Shown here: piece after piece, positions 52,723-62,291 of the stretch
Numbering within the stretch: the stretch's first letter is position 1
Layout of the letters: each line of letters opens with the position of its first letter
Source: Oligoflexia bacterium
GTDB taxonomy: Bacteria > Bdellovibrionota_G > JANQFH01
DNA: 64,000 nucleotides
Direction of reading: 5' to 3'
Assembly (NCBI GenBank): GCA_028277945.1
Contig: JANQFH010000008.1
Location: 62,001-126,000 of the forward strand
Notes under the pieces: model-generated
Told to the model about the DNA's origin: nothing
What the model saw: the letters and a program-made list of their open reading frames with translations, nothing else
Databases searched by the model: none
Translations under genes and position numbers: made by a program

Positions 52723-54144
52723 ATGGCGACCCTACGTATAGTTGTCGGGCTGAGTCTCTCTGCTGTGCTCTTGTTGTTGGCTCTTTCTCATCCAGGGTTT
52801 GCTGACGACGAAGAGATAACCGCTGACGAGCTGGCGTATTCCGTGGTGCTGCTCAAATCGGTCTATGAATATGAAGGGTTGGCACTCTCCAGCCTAGGCA
52901 CAGCGTTTTTTGAAGACCAGCAATACCTCATTACGGCCCGTCACCATGTGGTTGGCCAACATCGTCTGTTTGTTTATTTCAACGGTCAAGAAATCGCTGT
53001 CAACAGCCTTGCTGCTGAGAATAGGGAACGTGATTTGGTGCGGCTTCACGTCTCCTTACCGGAGGAGTTGCAACAAGCCGTTGTTCCTATACCTCGTTAC
53101 TCGAGCGAGGATCCGCTTAAACCAGGCGATGAGGTTACGCTCATGGGTTTTGCCAGTGGAGAAACCGAGGAGCGTGATCCGCACAAGATAGCCTTGTCAC
53201 TCCAACCCAGTAACATTGTCAAGGATCATACGATTGAGATTTACAATGATCAAGATCAGGTGGAAGGTGTCGTAGTTTATCAGCACTCCATCCCCATGCA
53301 GAAAGGTTTGAGAGGATCACCCCTTCTCGTTAAACAGAACGGTACCATCTACTACGCAGGCGTTAACCAATACAGATCTGATGCAGAGGATGGCAGTTAT
53401 GCCATCGCTTCTCAAGAGGTGGCGGCACTGGTGAATCGTGATCGACCAGCAATGTTAGCTGAGTTCCTTGAGGAGTGGCAAGGTAGCGATGAGATGTTAT
53501 TGGTTGACCTCAGCAATTTTTACAAGAACTCCAACAGCAATCCATCTAGTCTTGAATCCTACTTCTTACTGGACATGCTCGTATTAGAAGTGCAGCTCAA
53601 GGCATACAAAGATGGCTCTTATCCAACGCTGGATCACGCGAGGTATGCCAATCACTTCTACCTGTTTAATCTTGAACTCACCTCTAACCCGGATTACATG
53701 GATTGGGCGATTACAGCACTAAACGTGGCCATGGCAATGAAGCCACAGACTATCAAGGAGGCCCTCTCACCGAGCTTTACTGATGAACTCTATGGGGCAA
53801 CCTTTGCCATGCGTGCCCAAGTGTTGATCAATGCAGCTAGACGAAAGCAGGGCAGCGAAAGATCTGAGCAGTTAATGGAAGCGAGACGACTCTTTACGGA
53901 AGAGGTTGTGCCAACCTACGAGAGCTTGGTAGAAACTAAGGCACACGTGAGCGACTACCACCTCTCTCTATGCCGTACCCTCTATATGCTGGGTGACGAT
54001 GAGGGGTTGCAAGCCGCAAAGGAACGATTCACCAAGAACAACCATCAGAAACATTTGGCAGATCTCGATAAAGAGCTTGCAAAGGCTGATCAACAACAGG
54101 GTAGCCTTTTTCGATTTAGAGAGGCCTTGGCATCGGTGCGATAG
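52723..54144 (+). CDS. Exported trypsin-like serine protease with helical C-terminus
   Basis: A 473-aa protein with a signal peptide (LSLSAVLLLLALSHPGFA) and a chymotrypsin-like domain (residues about 37-250). The probable triad is His75 (LITARHHVVG), Asp104 (RDLVRLHV) and Ser199 (GLRGSPLL). The usual GDSGGP is changed to LRGSPL, so activity is uncertain. The remaining ~220 residues are TPR-like helices (ALNVAMAMKPQT, MRAQVLINAARRK, SLCRTLYMLGDDEGLQAAKE). It is likely a periplasmic protease or pseudo-protease with a protein-binding tail. It lies in the middle of the large exported-protein region and is followed by a convergent RelE/RHH module. Confidence 0.8.
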   Translation: MATLRIVVGLSLSAVLLLLALSHPGFADDEEITADELAYSVVLLKSVYEYEGLALSSLGTAFFEDQQYLITARHHVVGQHRLFVYFNGQEIAVNSLAAENRERDLVRLHVSLPEELQQAVVPIPRYSSEDPLKPGDEVTLMGFASGETEERDPHKIALSLQPSNIVKDHTIEIYNDQDQVEGVVVYQHSIPMQKGLRGSPLLVKQNGTIYYAGVNQYRSDAEDGSYAIASQEVAALVNRDRPAMLAEFLEEWQGSDEMLLVDLSNFYKNSNSNPSSLESYFLLDMLVLEVQLKAYKDGSYPTLDHARYANHFYLFNLELTSNPDYMDWAITALNVAMAMKPQTIKEALSPSFTDELYGATFAMRAQVLINAARRKQGSERSEQLMEARRLFTEEVVPTYESLVETKAHVSDYHLSLCRTLYMLGDDEGLQAAKERFTKNNHQKHLADLDKELAKADQQQGSLFRFREALASVR

Positions 54145-54169
54145 CTATTCGCATTCCCAAGCAAAAGAA

Positions 54170-54430
54170 CTAACGATAAATGTGTTTACGATGGCCGACC
54201 TTCAAGACTAGAATCCGCAGCTCTCTGTTTCTTACTTCATAAATGATGCGGTAAGTCCCTATGCGAACCCGGTAAGTATGCTCCTCTCCTCGGAGCTTGC
54301 GATAGTTAGCAGGAAATGGATTAACCGCAAGGCTTTGGATTAAAGCTACTATCTTACTGAGAGTTTTTTTAGGGAGTTTTTTCAGCGATTTTTCCGCTGT
54401 TGATGATATCTGAATTTTATAATTTGCCAT
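54170..54430 (-). CDS. relE: RelE/ParE family toxin
   Basis: An 86-aa RelE-fold toxin. It opens KIQISSTAEKSLKKLPKKTL; the second helix is LIQSLAVNPFPAN. The central YRKLRGEEHTYRVRIGTYRIIYEV segment has the catalytic-type Arg cluster, and the end is LVLKVGHRKHIYR. RelE-type enzymes cut mRNA on the ribosome. It is second in an operon behind an RHH antitoxin (overlap 14 bases), the standard order when the antitoxin is read first. Confidence 0.93.
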   Translation of the reverse strand: MANYKIQISSTAEKSLKKLPKKTLSKIVALIQSLAVNPFPANYRKLRGEEHTYRVRIGTYRIIYEVRNRELRILVLKVGHRKHIYR

Positions 54431-54641
54431 CAGACTTTAGATCGGCAAGAACATCTTCAAAAGAACGAAACTTTTCATTCCGTAGCTTGCGCAGATCACC
54501 CAAGTCTTCTAGCTCTTCAATTCTGTCAAGGATTGCATCCTCGATAAAGCGGTTCATCTTTAAGCCACGTTCGTTGCATATTTCCTCTAAAGCCTGTTTA
54601 ACGTTCGCATCTATTTTGGTGGCCAGCTGTGCTTTAGCCAT
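54417..54641 (-). CDS. RHH antitoxin
   Basis: A 74-aa ribbon-helix-helix protein. AKAQLATKIDANVKQALEEI is the ribbon and first helix, GLKMNRFIEDAILDRIEEL the second helix. An acidic C-terminal tail (FRSFEDVLADLKSDGKL) is expected to wrap around the toxin. AGGGAAGGTGACG precedes the ATG, a normal ribosome site, unlike the leaderless modules of the tRNA island. It overlaps relE by 14 bases. Confidence 0.92.
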   Translation of the reverse strand: MAKAQLATKIDANVKQALEEICNERGLKMNRFIEDAILDRIEELEDLGDLRKLRNEKFRSFEDVLADLKSDGKL

Positions 54642-54950
54642 ATCGTCACCTTCCCTAAGGACTTATACTAATAATAGCAATTCAATCTATAAAAAACTAG
54701 TTTTTTCTTTTTTTTATTGCTTAAAACTAGAAACGACAATAGTCTGTGCAACTGCTGAGTATCACAAAGGAAACGGATACCGCAGGGGTGGAGCTGGGCT
54801 GTCGCAGATATGCCATTCTGGGCTGAGTTTTTAGAAAAAAATCAAATTAAATCAAACAGTTAAGTAAATTGAAATGGTATAGGTCTTGCTCTTTAGGGGT
54901 TGGCCTATTATTGCGATCGAGGTCTATTAGTGTTGGTTGAGGCTAAGATA
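54642..54950. promoter_or_regulatory. AT-rich gap between TA operon and giant exported gene
   Basis: No gene is seen. The left part carries the TA promoter on the minus strand (TATTAT/TATAAG-like hexamers near 54665-54680) and a perfect 16-bp palindrome AAAAAACTAGTTTTTT (54691-54706) followed by a T-rich run. This could be a terminator or operator. The right part leads to the giant gene, whose TTG start (54951) has GAGG 8 bases upstream. Confidence 0.5.
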
Positions 54951-57900
54951 TTGAAAGAATTTGAAAAAATCTGGAAGTGCGGATTCATCTGCCTGCTCCT
55001 ATTGGCTGGGCTGTCCCTGCCACGCCCTAGCCAGGCCCAGAGCTGGGAGAGTGTGGTCGACCGCAACCGCAGCACAGCCGCTCGACTACAGAGTCTCCTT
55101 GCTCTCAACGCAGAGTTGTTGGGCCAAGAGTTGCTTTCACTACAGGAGAATGCTTCCGGGGGAGAGGCTGCTGCCGAGGATCTTGAGCGTTTAAGAGCGG
55201 GTTTTGGCCCCTCTGCAGAGGTGGTTGACCAACTGTTGCAGCAGCTGCAGGACCCACCAGTTACCCCTCAAGCCTTCACCCTGTGGCAATTGTTGCGTAA
55301 CACAATTGCTGGGGCTGTTCGTCGCGTGGTTGGTCCTCGAGAGATCTTCCGTCCGTGGCGTAACGAGGTTGGCTGGCAACTACAACGGCAGATCTTTGCC
55401 ACCCTGTTGATGTTAAACCGTTGTGGAGATCCACAACCTCTACGACGCAGTTTTTCTGAAACCACGGGTTGGGACTTCAACCTGCGAAATGCCATTAGAC
55501 ATGGCAACTACCCGACCGCGCAGTACGTATTACAAAATCTACAGAACCTTCGCTTTGGCCCGTTCTCCAGAGAGGTCTTCAACGTCTACCATTCGAGCAT
55601 GCATGTCTATGTCGAGGGAGGCGATACCCTCAATATATTCTTAGAGATTATTCATAGCGATAGAACTTCTGCCGAGCTTAAGAGGTTAGCGTTGGAGGCG
55701 ATCAATTGGAGTTGGGATAACGTGACCTCTGCAGATTGGCGCGCAGCGCTCGAGGAACCCGCGCGGATCGTGGCTGAACGGCCCATCAAACACACTCTAA
55801 ATGCGCTGCCACAGCGGGGTGCAAACTCTGAAAACTATCTGCTAACGCTGGCACAAAGTGAATCCATCTTGCTTTCGCTTGCTGCTGTCCGTACCCTGCA
55901 TCGTCTTGCCCTGGCCGGGGTAGAAAACTCTGCGGCAGCAGTGGTAGCGCTTGCGGAGTTGATGGCGAATGGACGGTTCCTCGAGCTCTATGAGCAGATG
56001 CCAGAAACTTACAGAGGATTACAGGTCGAGTTTGCCCAGATCGCCACACGCATGCAGCAGCAGGTAGACCCAGCGGTTCGAGGGATGGGAGCGCTCATGG
56101 TCATGCGCCTACAGGCGCTTGGCAGCAGTGACGAGCGCGACAAACATTTGCAGCGAGTGGCAGAGCTCGAGCGCGAAGCGCGGGAGCCCCAACGGGCGTT
56201 GCCAACCATTGGTGTAGCTCGGCTCAACGCCATCATGGAATTGCAGCAACTGGCAGCCGATCTCAATCTAGACTTTGAGGTGCGCAGGGCCGCGGATGCT
56301 AGTCTGTTGTGCCTGTATGAAGCAGGAACAGTCAGAGAGGTGGTCCTCTCTCTGATCGATCCTAACACCCAGGCCACAGAGCTCTACAGACTTTCGCATG
56401 AAGATTGGTTTGTTCGGCAGCTTAGTGGCGATCCAGATGCTCGTGTAACCAACCCGGACACTCAGGAGAGGATTATCCTAACCGATAATCCCCGAAACAC
56501 TGGCACCGTACTACTGGGCTTTTTACAGTTGGATTCTGGTGCCGCTATGCAGAACGAGGCAACAGCCGACCTATTGGCACTGATAGGGTTACGAGAGCTC
56601 CTAGGCCGATCAAGTTTGGTATCAGTAATCCACATACAAGACGTAGGATTGCAAGAGGCCGTGGCCTGGAATACTTTGGTGCAATGGCAGTATCAGTATT
56701 TGGATCGTGAGGGCCACATCGAACGGCTGTTGCGATCCAGTAGCTTACTTGTGCGTGCCGCTGCCAGAAGTTTGGTGCAAGAAGCGCAATTAGCATTTGC
56801 AGCAATGGACTCGGCTCAAGGTTACTTTGCGCGGGCAACCGCGTGGTTAAATCAGTTTGGCTCTTTGCTGCCGCATCACAGTGTGGAAGAAGTTGCACGG
56901 AGTGCCATCGATCTGCGTCTACCGCTGGCTGAAAGAACCGCGGCGCTGGAGAGATTAAGCAGTCCTGACTTTCAAAATGAACCGGGCTGGTTTTTACAAG
57001 AGGCTGCCACAAGATACCTGGAACCACTTACAGCACTCCTATGGGGTCTACGCCCCAGTAGTTTGGCAGAGTGGCAGTTTGCTAATGCGTTGGTACAGGC
57101 ATTGCGTTCGTGGCACCGTGCTGAAATTGACGGTGGTGCCAATAACAGCCGGTTGTTTGTCTCCGAGCCCATGCTGGCGCTACTCGAACATACGCAAACA
57201 AGCATGGAAAGAGCGGAGCGGAATCCAGCGCGCGACACCATTGCTGATACCCAAGATCAAATTGTCCGGCTGCTACAAGAGTGTCTTGCAGGAAGTCGCG
57301 ATGCTCCAGCGCGACTGTTGTCTCTGCTCGCGCAAAGCGGGCGCAGCTCCTTGTTGGTTACATTGGCAGAGCAGGCAGACAGCCCTGCTAGAAGCGAGGT
57401 GGTTTGTGGGCTTATCAACCAGCTGTGGCATCACTCCAGTGATGCGCGCCACCAACTGCGTCCACACCTGCCAACGCTCATTCGTAATGAAACCCTATTC
57501 TACAACATTCTCCAGCGTCCAGCCGTTCCCACAGACGTCAGATCATCTCCTATCAACCTGCAGTCGTTACTGCTGCTCATGCAGACGGCTGAGGATCCAC
57601 TCACTCCTGAGGCCACACGCGTGGAGGCAAGAGCGCAGTTAGCGCGTGCGGAGACGCAAAAAGCTTGGCGTCATCTGTTGCAGTGGTTTTTGTTCTCACG
57701 GTCGGAGATTATGGCTGCACTCGGGGAAAACCGCTACGGTGAGCTGGCACGACCCTATCTGCGAGCACTGCGGGGGAACGATCTAACGTTGGCAGTAGAG
57801 GCCTGTCCAGAAATTGAAATCCGTACATTGGAAAGTAATCTTGCCGGTTTAACCGAGTGGATGTTAACAGAGCTGAGCAGCTGGGCTGATGTGCTTAGTG

Positions 57901-60900
57901 GGGACGCTCCCTTGGATGAGGCTGCTACCAATGCACGGCTAAGCTTTCTCGCTGAGGTGTTGCACACACTGCGCAGCTGGTATCCTTACGAGGGCGTGCG
58001 CGAATTAGTAGACTACGCTGTGGGTCCCAACAACGACCCGCCGTTTTTTGAGGCCTTTGCTTACAGCAACCGACTCTCTGACTCTTTCGCTGAAGGAGAT
58101 TCGCCTCTATACCGAGCTCATCGTCGTTTTGTAATTCAGCTTGCACAACTCTTACACACGGTGACGCAATTCCCTGGTGTCGACAATGACCTGGCTACTA
58201 GTGCGAGAGAACACTCGCCGTTGCCAACTCAGGCGGCCCAGCAATTTGTGATCGACAGGACTGCAGAGACACTCGGTTACAGCCAATCGCAGGCGCGGTG
58301 TTATGCCGAAGGCCTCTGTGACCCACTGACCTCAAGGCTTAGGGTGATGGAGGCTGGCGAGCCTTATGTAGAGCAAGCCGAGAGCGCCAGGCTAGTGGGT
58401 GATTTTGACGCTTGGCTCGTACCGCTCTTCCGTTTATCCCAAGTTGCGCACGATCCCAGCGAGGAGGTTGGTGTGCGTGATCGTGCCGCGCAGCAGCTGC
58501 GCACGGTTCTCTCTCGTGGTTTGCCACGAGGTTGGTTGAGTGAGGAAGCGACACAACGAACAACACCGTGGGATGAGAGCCTGAGGCTTATACGCGATGC
58601 TCAGACAATAGCCGGTCTGATTGCAACAAACCCTGAGACTAGCGACACACTGGAGAGGATTGCTGTACAGTATGAGGCTGCAGCTGAACTGCCACGGAAA
58701 ACCAGCGACCTTGCCAACGACCTACTGCCGTTGGTGCTACAAACCATCGAGCAGGCTGCTGCGCAAGTGCCACGACCAAGGAGTGCTGTACAGCGCTTAC
58801 TTGCCGCGACCCGTGCTCGCATGCAACGCATGGGCATAGAGAGAGGCGGACAAGGTTCGCAGGGTGGTCGTACCACCAGGTTCAACGCCATTTTGCCGCC
58901 ACCGCAATCGCAACACTCTCCGGGCTGGGAGAGTGTGGTCGACTCCAGCCTGTCGTTGGCCGATCGCCTGCACATACACCGTAGACTTAACTCCACTTTC
59001 AGGACGCAACTCAAACTCTTAGAGTGGCGTTACCCAACAACAGGCGATCAAGAGGCTCTGAACCGGGCAAAGGGGGAACTACGGGTCGAGTACGGTCCAT
59101 CACCTGATGTGGTGGGGTCACTACTTGCAATTCTCCGTTCTGAACCCACTCGCTCGGAGGAGGATTCCGGTTGGCTAACAACGATAGGCAATAGGTTGGC
59201 AGAAGTTAGAAATACGCTTATGGCAGCCGCCAGAGGTGATATCGATCGCAGCACCATTTTCCATCTCGGTCGTATTGATGTGGCATGGCTGTTACGGCTA
59301 CGCGCTTTTGAAACAATGCTTCTGCTTGATAAGTGTCAAGCACCGCGTGGGTTGTTAGAAAGTTTGGCAGAAAATCTCTGGGGAGAAAACCTGCGCTATG
59401 CCTACAACAACGGCAACCAAACGGCTGTTGATTTCTTGCTGAACGCCATCGAGGGGTTGTGGAGGGTCCCGCAGTTCCACTACGCGCTTATCAATCAGTA
59501 TGCAGTTGCCATAATCCCTAACGCTGAGGGTAAAAACGTTCTTGTGGAAACCGCCTGCCACCACAGTAATCCAGAGGTTCGTACAGTAGCAGTCGTCATG
59601 CTCGATCGCCTCGCTCAAGCAGGTGTTGCCGAATCCGCAACTGCAGCCAGAGCCCTTTCAGAGTTGGTGGGCAGCGAGAGTTTCCCCCAATTGGTTGCAG
59701 AGATGCGTTCTACTGATACTGCAGAGTCCAATGTCAAGCTCTTAAATGAAATCGGTACACGTTACCGTGCTGTAGAGCCAGAGAGGGTGCAGTTGGAGAG
59801 AATCGCTGCCCTTGAAGAAACCGCCCGCGGCTACGAGCGACCGTACCTGTCCAGATTCAATGCCCTCATGACCCTGCACGAAATCGCCAGCGACCCGCAA
59901 CAGCCAGCAGATGTACGCGCTCGGGCAGAGATCGCCATAAGAGAGCTTTCTGATCTGTTGTTGGTTGAACCGTTGGTTATGGCACAAATCAGAGAGTCAG
60001 GAGCGAGCTTAGAGTTGCTTACCAATGAGCTCTGGTTCTTAAGAGAGCTCTCGGGCGAACCTTATACCAGTTTCTTCGATGCTGAGACAGACGGATGGGA
60101 ATCACTACCGCCAGGCCGTTCTACAGCTGCAGTGATGGGCGACTTTCTAGGTCGAGAAACTGGTGCAGTCTCGAGAAACTTTGCGGTTGCGGCCAAGCTC
60201 TTCGCCCTTATCGGACTAAGGATGTATTTACCTTACTCTGAAGGTGCACAGACGCAGTACTTTAGGCTTTTGGAAGATGGACATCTGAAGAAACTGCTGC
60301 GCTCCGAACACATGCTTATTCGCATGGCAACGTTTAGGCTAGTGAAAGATGCACCTGACATCTTTCGCGAATTAGAATCACCCTTTCCCCCCAGGGAGGC
60401 GTGCATTTTGGGTTCGCAGCAGCTCATTGACATGACCGAGGAGGTGCTCGCACACCGGCCACCACGAGCCATCGAGGCAGATCTCTTGGCGGCGTTAGAC
60501 CCGAACCTTTCTTATGGGGACAGACGTTTCTTCTTAAAGCGGGCGCGGGAGGCATCCATTGGACTTGCTGAGGCCCAGCAACGAGGAGGTATAGACCTTG
60601 GAAGTCCCCTCATAGACCATCTACCAGCACTGCTTGGTGAGCTCGCGACGCTGCAGCCAACCACAGCGGAGGGGTGGCGTTTTGCTGAGGAACTTGTGAT
60701 CACCCTGGTTGCATCTCTGTCCGACCATTTTTCCACACTGCTGGAGCCAATGGACCTTGCTATCCTCGAACCTCTCTTCAACCTACTCGAACAGACCGTT
60801 ACTGCCCTGAACCAAACCACGGATGATTCCCTGCGCTTGGAAATTCACATGACCCAAGAGACCATCGTTGAAACCATCCTGCGTTTTTGCGATGACGATT

Positions 60901-62207
60901 CCAGTAGTGTCGAGCGGTTGGCAAACTATCTATCGCAGAGCAATCGCTTGGGACTCATGGTAATGACCATCAGGCAGGCTCGTAACAGCGCTGTACTTGA
61001 GATGGCTACAGAGATCGTCAATCGACTTTGGTCGCAAGCGCCGCAGACGCGTGTGCAACTACGGCGGCACTTCACCTTGCTGGTCAGGCAGCGGCTGTTG
61101 GTGGAAAACGTTGCTGGCCCCAGTAGTAGCTCCGCTCCTGGAGACTCACCCATTTATCTGCAGACTCTGCGACTCTTGCAGTGCATCCAAGAGGACCGCC
61201 TCACCCCTGGTGAGGTACGCCCCCGGGCAGCAGAACAGCTCGCAGAAGTGGCTGCATCTGAGGCGTATGAAAACTATCTGCACTATTTTTTGACCAGGGC
61301 CCAAATGCAGTTGCCTCGGCTGTTTGTAGCTGGCCCGACTGCAGCAGACTTGCAAGTGGTTGCGGGCAATCGGCAGGAGCTCATCGACTTTCTTCAGGTT
61401 GCGCGCATTGTTGGACCAGAACATGGTCTAGCGCAACCTCTCTGTAACTTGACAGGTTGGCTACTCGCTGAATTCAGGAGAGCTGGCAGTAGCGAACGCA
61501 ATATGAGATTCACTATGTTTGCCGAGGCCATGCAGACCCTACGCATCTGGTATGCTGCTTACCCAGAGGTTGCTGAATTAATTGATGCGGAGATCGCTAG
61601 AGCAGAAACACCATTCGCCATCTTTCTAGACAACCAATTGCGGACAGACGAAGCGGCGAGTGGTTTTCTTGCTGAGCTCGCTTCACTGCTCACCTTGGTT
61701 GCCGAGCATTCTGCAGACGCCGCGGCCCAGAGCCGGGCCGAGGAGTACCTAACCACAGTAGAAGAAGCAGAGATTCGTCAGGCAACTGCAATTTTAGTGA
61801 CCTACCATCAAGTTTTGCGGCAGCGGCACGCAGATGGAGATCTAAGAGATCCAACGCTTCTGGAAGATCTCACCACTCTACTCGCTCTCTTCTTTTCAAC
61901 AGATCGAGGCCGTCCTTTGGTGATGCACTATGTTCATTTCCTAGACGAAGTAGGGGTGCAAGAGCCGCTAGACGAGAGGCTTGAGAGCGCTGAAGCGGGA
62001 CGACAGATAGCTGCAGCCTACTCCCGTACAGCACTGCAGAATCTTCTCAGCCGTGGTGCTTACACAGCTCAACTCCCTGCAGATAGTATCAGCAACGATC
62101 GAGTCGGCCCAGCCATGCAAATCATTGGTAGGCTAACGAGCTTTGATCGGCCTGCACTCAATGCTCTCGTTGAACGAGCTCGGTCTGTTCCCATACGGTT
62201 CCGCTGA
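54951..62207 (+). CDS. Giant exported helical-repeat protein made of two diverged halves
   Basis: About 2,418 aa. The start is TTG at 54951 with GAGG upstream; the frame is open to 54900. The signal peptide (CGFICLLLLAGLSLPRPSQAQ) is cut near SWESVVD. The rest is nearly all alpha-helical with HEAT-like repeats (for example AVRTLHRLALAGVENSAAA, VRARAEIAIREL). Two halves are homologous: the opening SWESVVD recurs as GWESVVD at nt 58923, 3,882 nt later, with 18 identical nucleotides. Matched segments follow (LLMLNRCGDPQPL with MLLLDKCQAPRGL; RLNAIMELQQLA with RFNALMTLHEIA). No catalytic motif is seen. It is likely a periplasmic scaffold. No family recognised. Confidence 0.82.
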   Translation: MKEFEKIWKCGFICLLLLAGLSLPRPSQAQSWESVVDRNRSTAARLQSLLALNAELLGQELLSLQENASGGEAAAEDLERLRAGFGPSAEVVDQLLQQLQDPPVTPQAFTLWQLLRNTIAGAVRRVVGPREIFRPWRNEVGWQLQRQIFATLLMLNRCGDPQPLRRSFSETTGWDFNLRNAIRHGNYPTAQYVLQNLQNLRFGPFSREVFNVYHSSMHVYVEGGDTLNIFLEIIHSDRTSAELKRLALEAINWSWDNVTSADWRAALEEPARIVAERPIKHTLNALPQRGANSENYLLTLAQSESILLSLAAVRTLHRLALAGVENSAAAVVALAELMANGRFLELYEQMPETYRGLQVEFAQIATRMQQQVDPAVRGMGALMVMRLQALGSSDERDKHLQRVAELEREAREPQRALPTIGVARLNAIMELQQLAADLNLDFEVRRAADASLLCLYEAGTVREVVLSLIDPNTQATELYRLSHEDWFVRQLSGDPDARVTNPDTQERIILTDNPRNTGTVLLGFLQLDSGAAMQNEATADLLALIGLRELLGRSSLVSVIHIQDVGLQEAVAWNTLVQWQYQYLDREGHIERLLRSSSLLVRAAARSLVQEAQLAFAAMDSAQGYFARATAWLNQFGSLLPHHSVEEVARSAIDLRLPLAERTAALERLSSPDFQNEPGWFLQEAATRYLEPLTALLWGLRPSSLAEWQFANALVQALRSWHRAEIDGGANNSRLFVSEPMLALLEHTQTSMERAERNPARDTIADTQDQIVRLLQECLAGSRDAPARLLSLLAQSGRSSLLVTLAEQADSPARSEVVCGLINQLWHHSSDARHQLRPHLPTLIRNETLFYNILQRPAVPTDVRSSPINLQSLLLLMQTAEDPLTPEATRVEARAQLARAETQKAWRHLLQWFLFSRSEIMAALGENRYGELARPYLRALRGNDLTLAVEACPEIEIRTLESNLAGLTEWMLTELSSWADVLSGDAPLDEAATNARLSFLAEVLHTLRSWYPYEGVRELVDYAVGPNNDPPFFEAFAYSNRLSDSFAEGDSPLYRAHRRFVIQLAQLLHTVTQFPGVDNDLATSAREHSPLPTQAAQQFVIDRTAETLGYSQSQARCYAEGLCDPLTSRLRVMEAGEPYVEQAESARLVGDFDAWLVPLFRLSQVAHDPSEEVGVRDRAAQQLRTVLSRGLPRGWLSEEATQRTTPWDESLRLIRDAQTIAGLIATNPETSDTLERIAVQYEAAAELPRKTSDLANDLLPLVLQTIEQAAAQVPRPRSAVQRLLAATRARMQRMGIERGGQGSQGGRTTRFNAILPPPQSQHSPGWESVVDSSLSLADRLHIHRRLNSTFRTQLKLLEWRYPTTGDQEALNRAKGELRVEYGPSPDVVGSLLAILRSEPTRSEEDSGWLTTIGNRLAEVRNTLMAAARGDIDRSTIFHLGRIDVAWLLRLRAFETMLLLDKCQAPRGLLESLAENLWGENLRYAYNNGNQTAVDFLLNAIEGLWRVPQFHYALINQYAVAIIPNAEGKNVLVETACHHSNPEVRTVAVVMLDRLAQAGVAESATAARALSELVGSESFPQLVAEMRSTDTAESNVKLLNEIGTRYRAVEPERVQLERIAALEETARGYERPYLSRFNALMTLHEIASDPQQPADVRARAEIAIRELSDLLLVEPLVMAQIRESGASLELLTNELWFLRELSGEPYTSFFDAETDGWESLPPGRSTAAVMGDFLGRETGAVSRNFAVAAKLFALIGLRMYLPYSEGAQTQYFRLLEDGHLKKLLRSEHMLIRMATFRLVKDAPDIFRELESPFPPREACILGSQQLIDMTEEVLAHRPPRAIEADLLAALDPNLSYGDRRFFLKRAREASIGLAEAQQRGGIDLGSPLIDHLPALLGELATLQPTTAEGWRFAEELVITLVASLSDHFSTLLEPMDLAILEPLFNLLEQTVTALNQTTDDSLRLEIHMTQETIVETILRFCDDDSSSVERLANYLSQSNRLGLMVMTIRQARNSAVLEMATEIVNRLWSQAPQTRVQLRRHFTLLVRQRLLVENVAGPSSSSAPGDSPIYLQTLRLLQCIQEDRLTPGEVRPRAAEQLAEVAASEAYENYLHYFLTRAQMQLPRLFVAGPTAADLQVVAGNRQELIDFLQVARIVGPEHGLAQPLCNLTGWLLAEFRRAGSSERNMRFTMFAEAMQTLRIWYAAYPEVAELIDAEIARAETPFAIFLDNQLRTDEAASGFLAELASLLTLVAEHSADAAAQSRAEEYLTTVEEAEIRQATAILVTYHQVLRQRHADGDLRDPTLLEDLTTLLALFFSTDRGRPLVMHYVHFLDEVGVQEPLDERLESAEAGRQIAAAYSRTALQNLLSRGAYTAQLPADSISNDRVGPAMQIIGRLTSFDRPALNALVERARSVPIRFR

Positions 62208-62291
62208 ACTAATAGATAAATGTTTGAATTTTCAAGAGAAATCATTTTGCTGTAATGAGTCATAAAAGTGTGCTACGAAGAATAGCGCATC

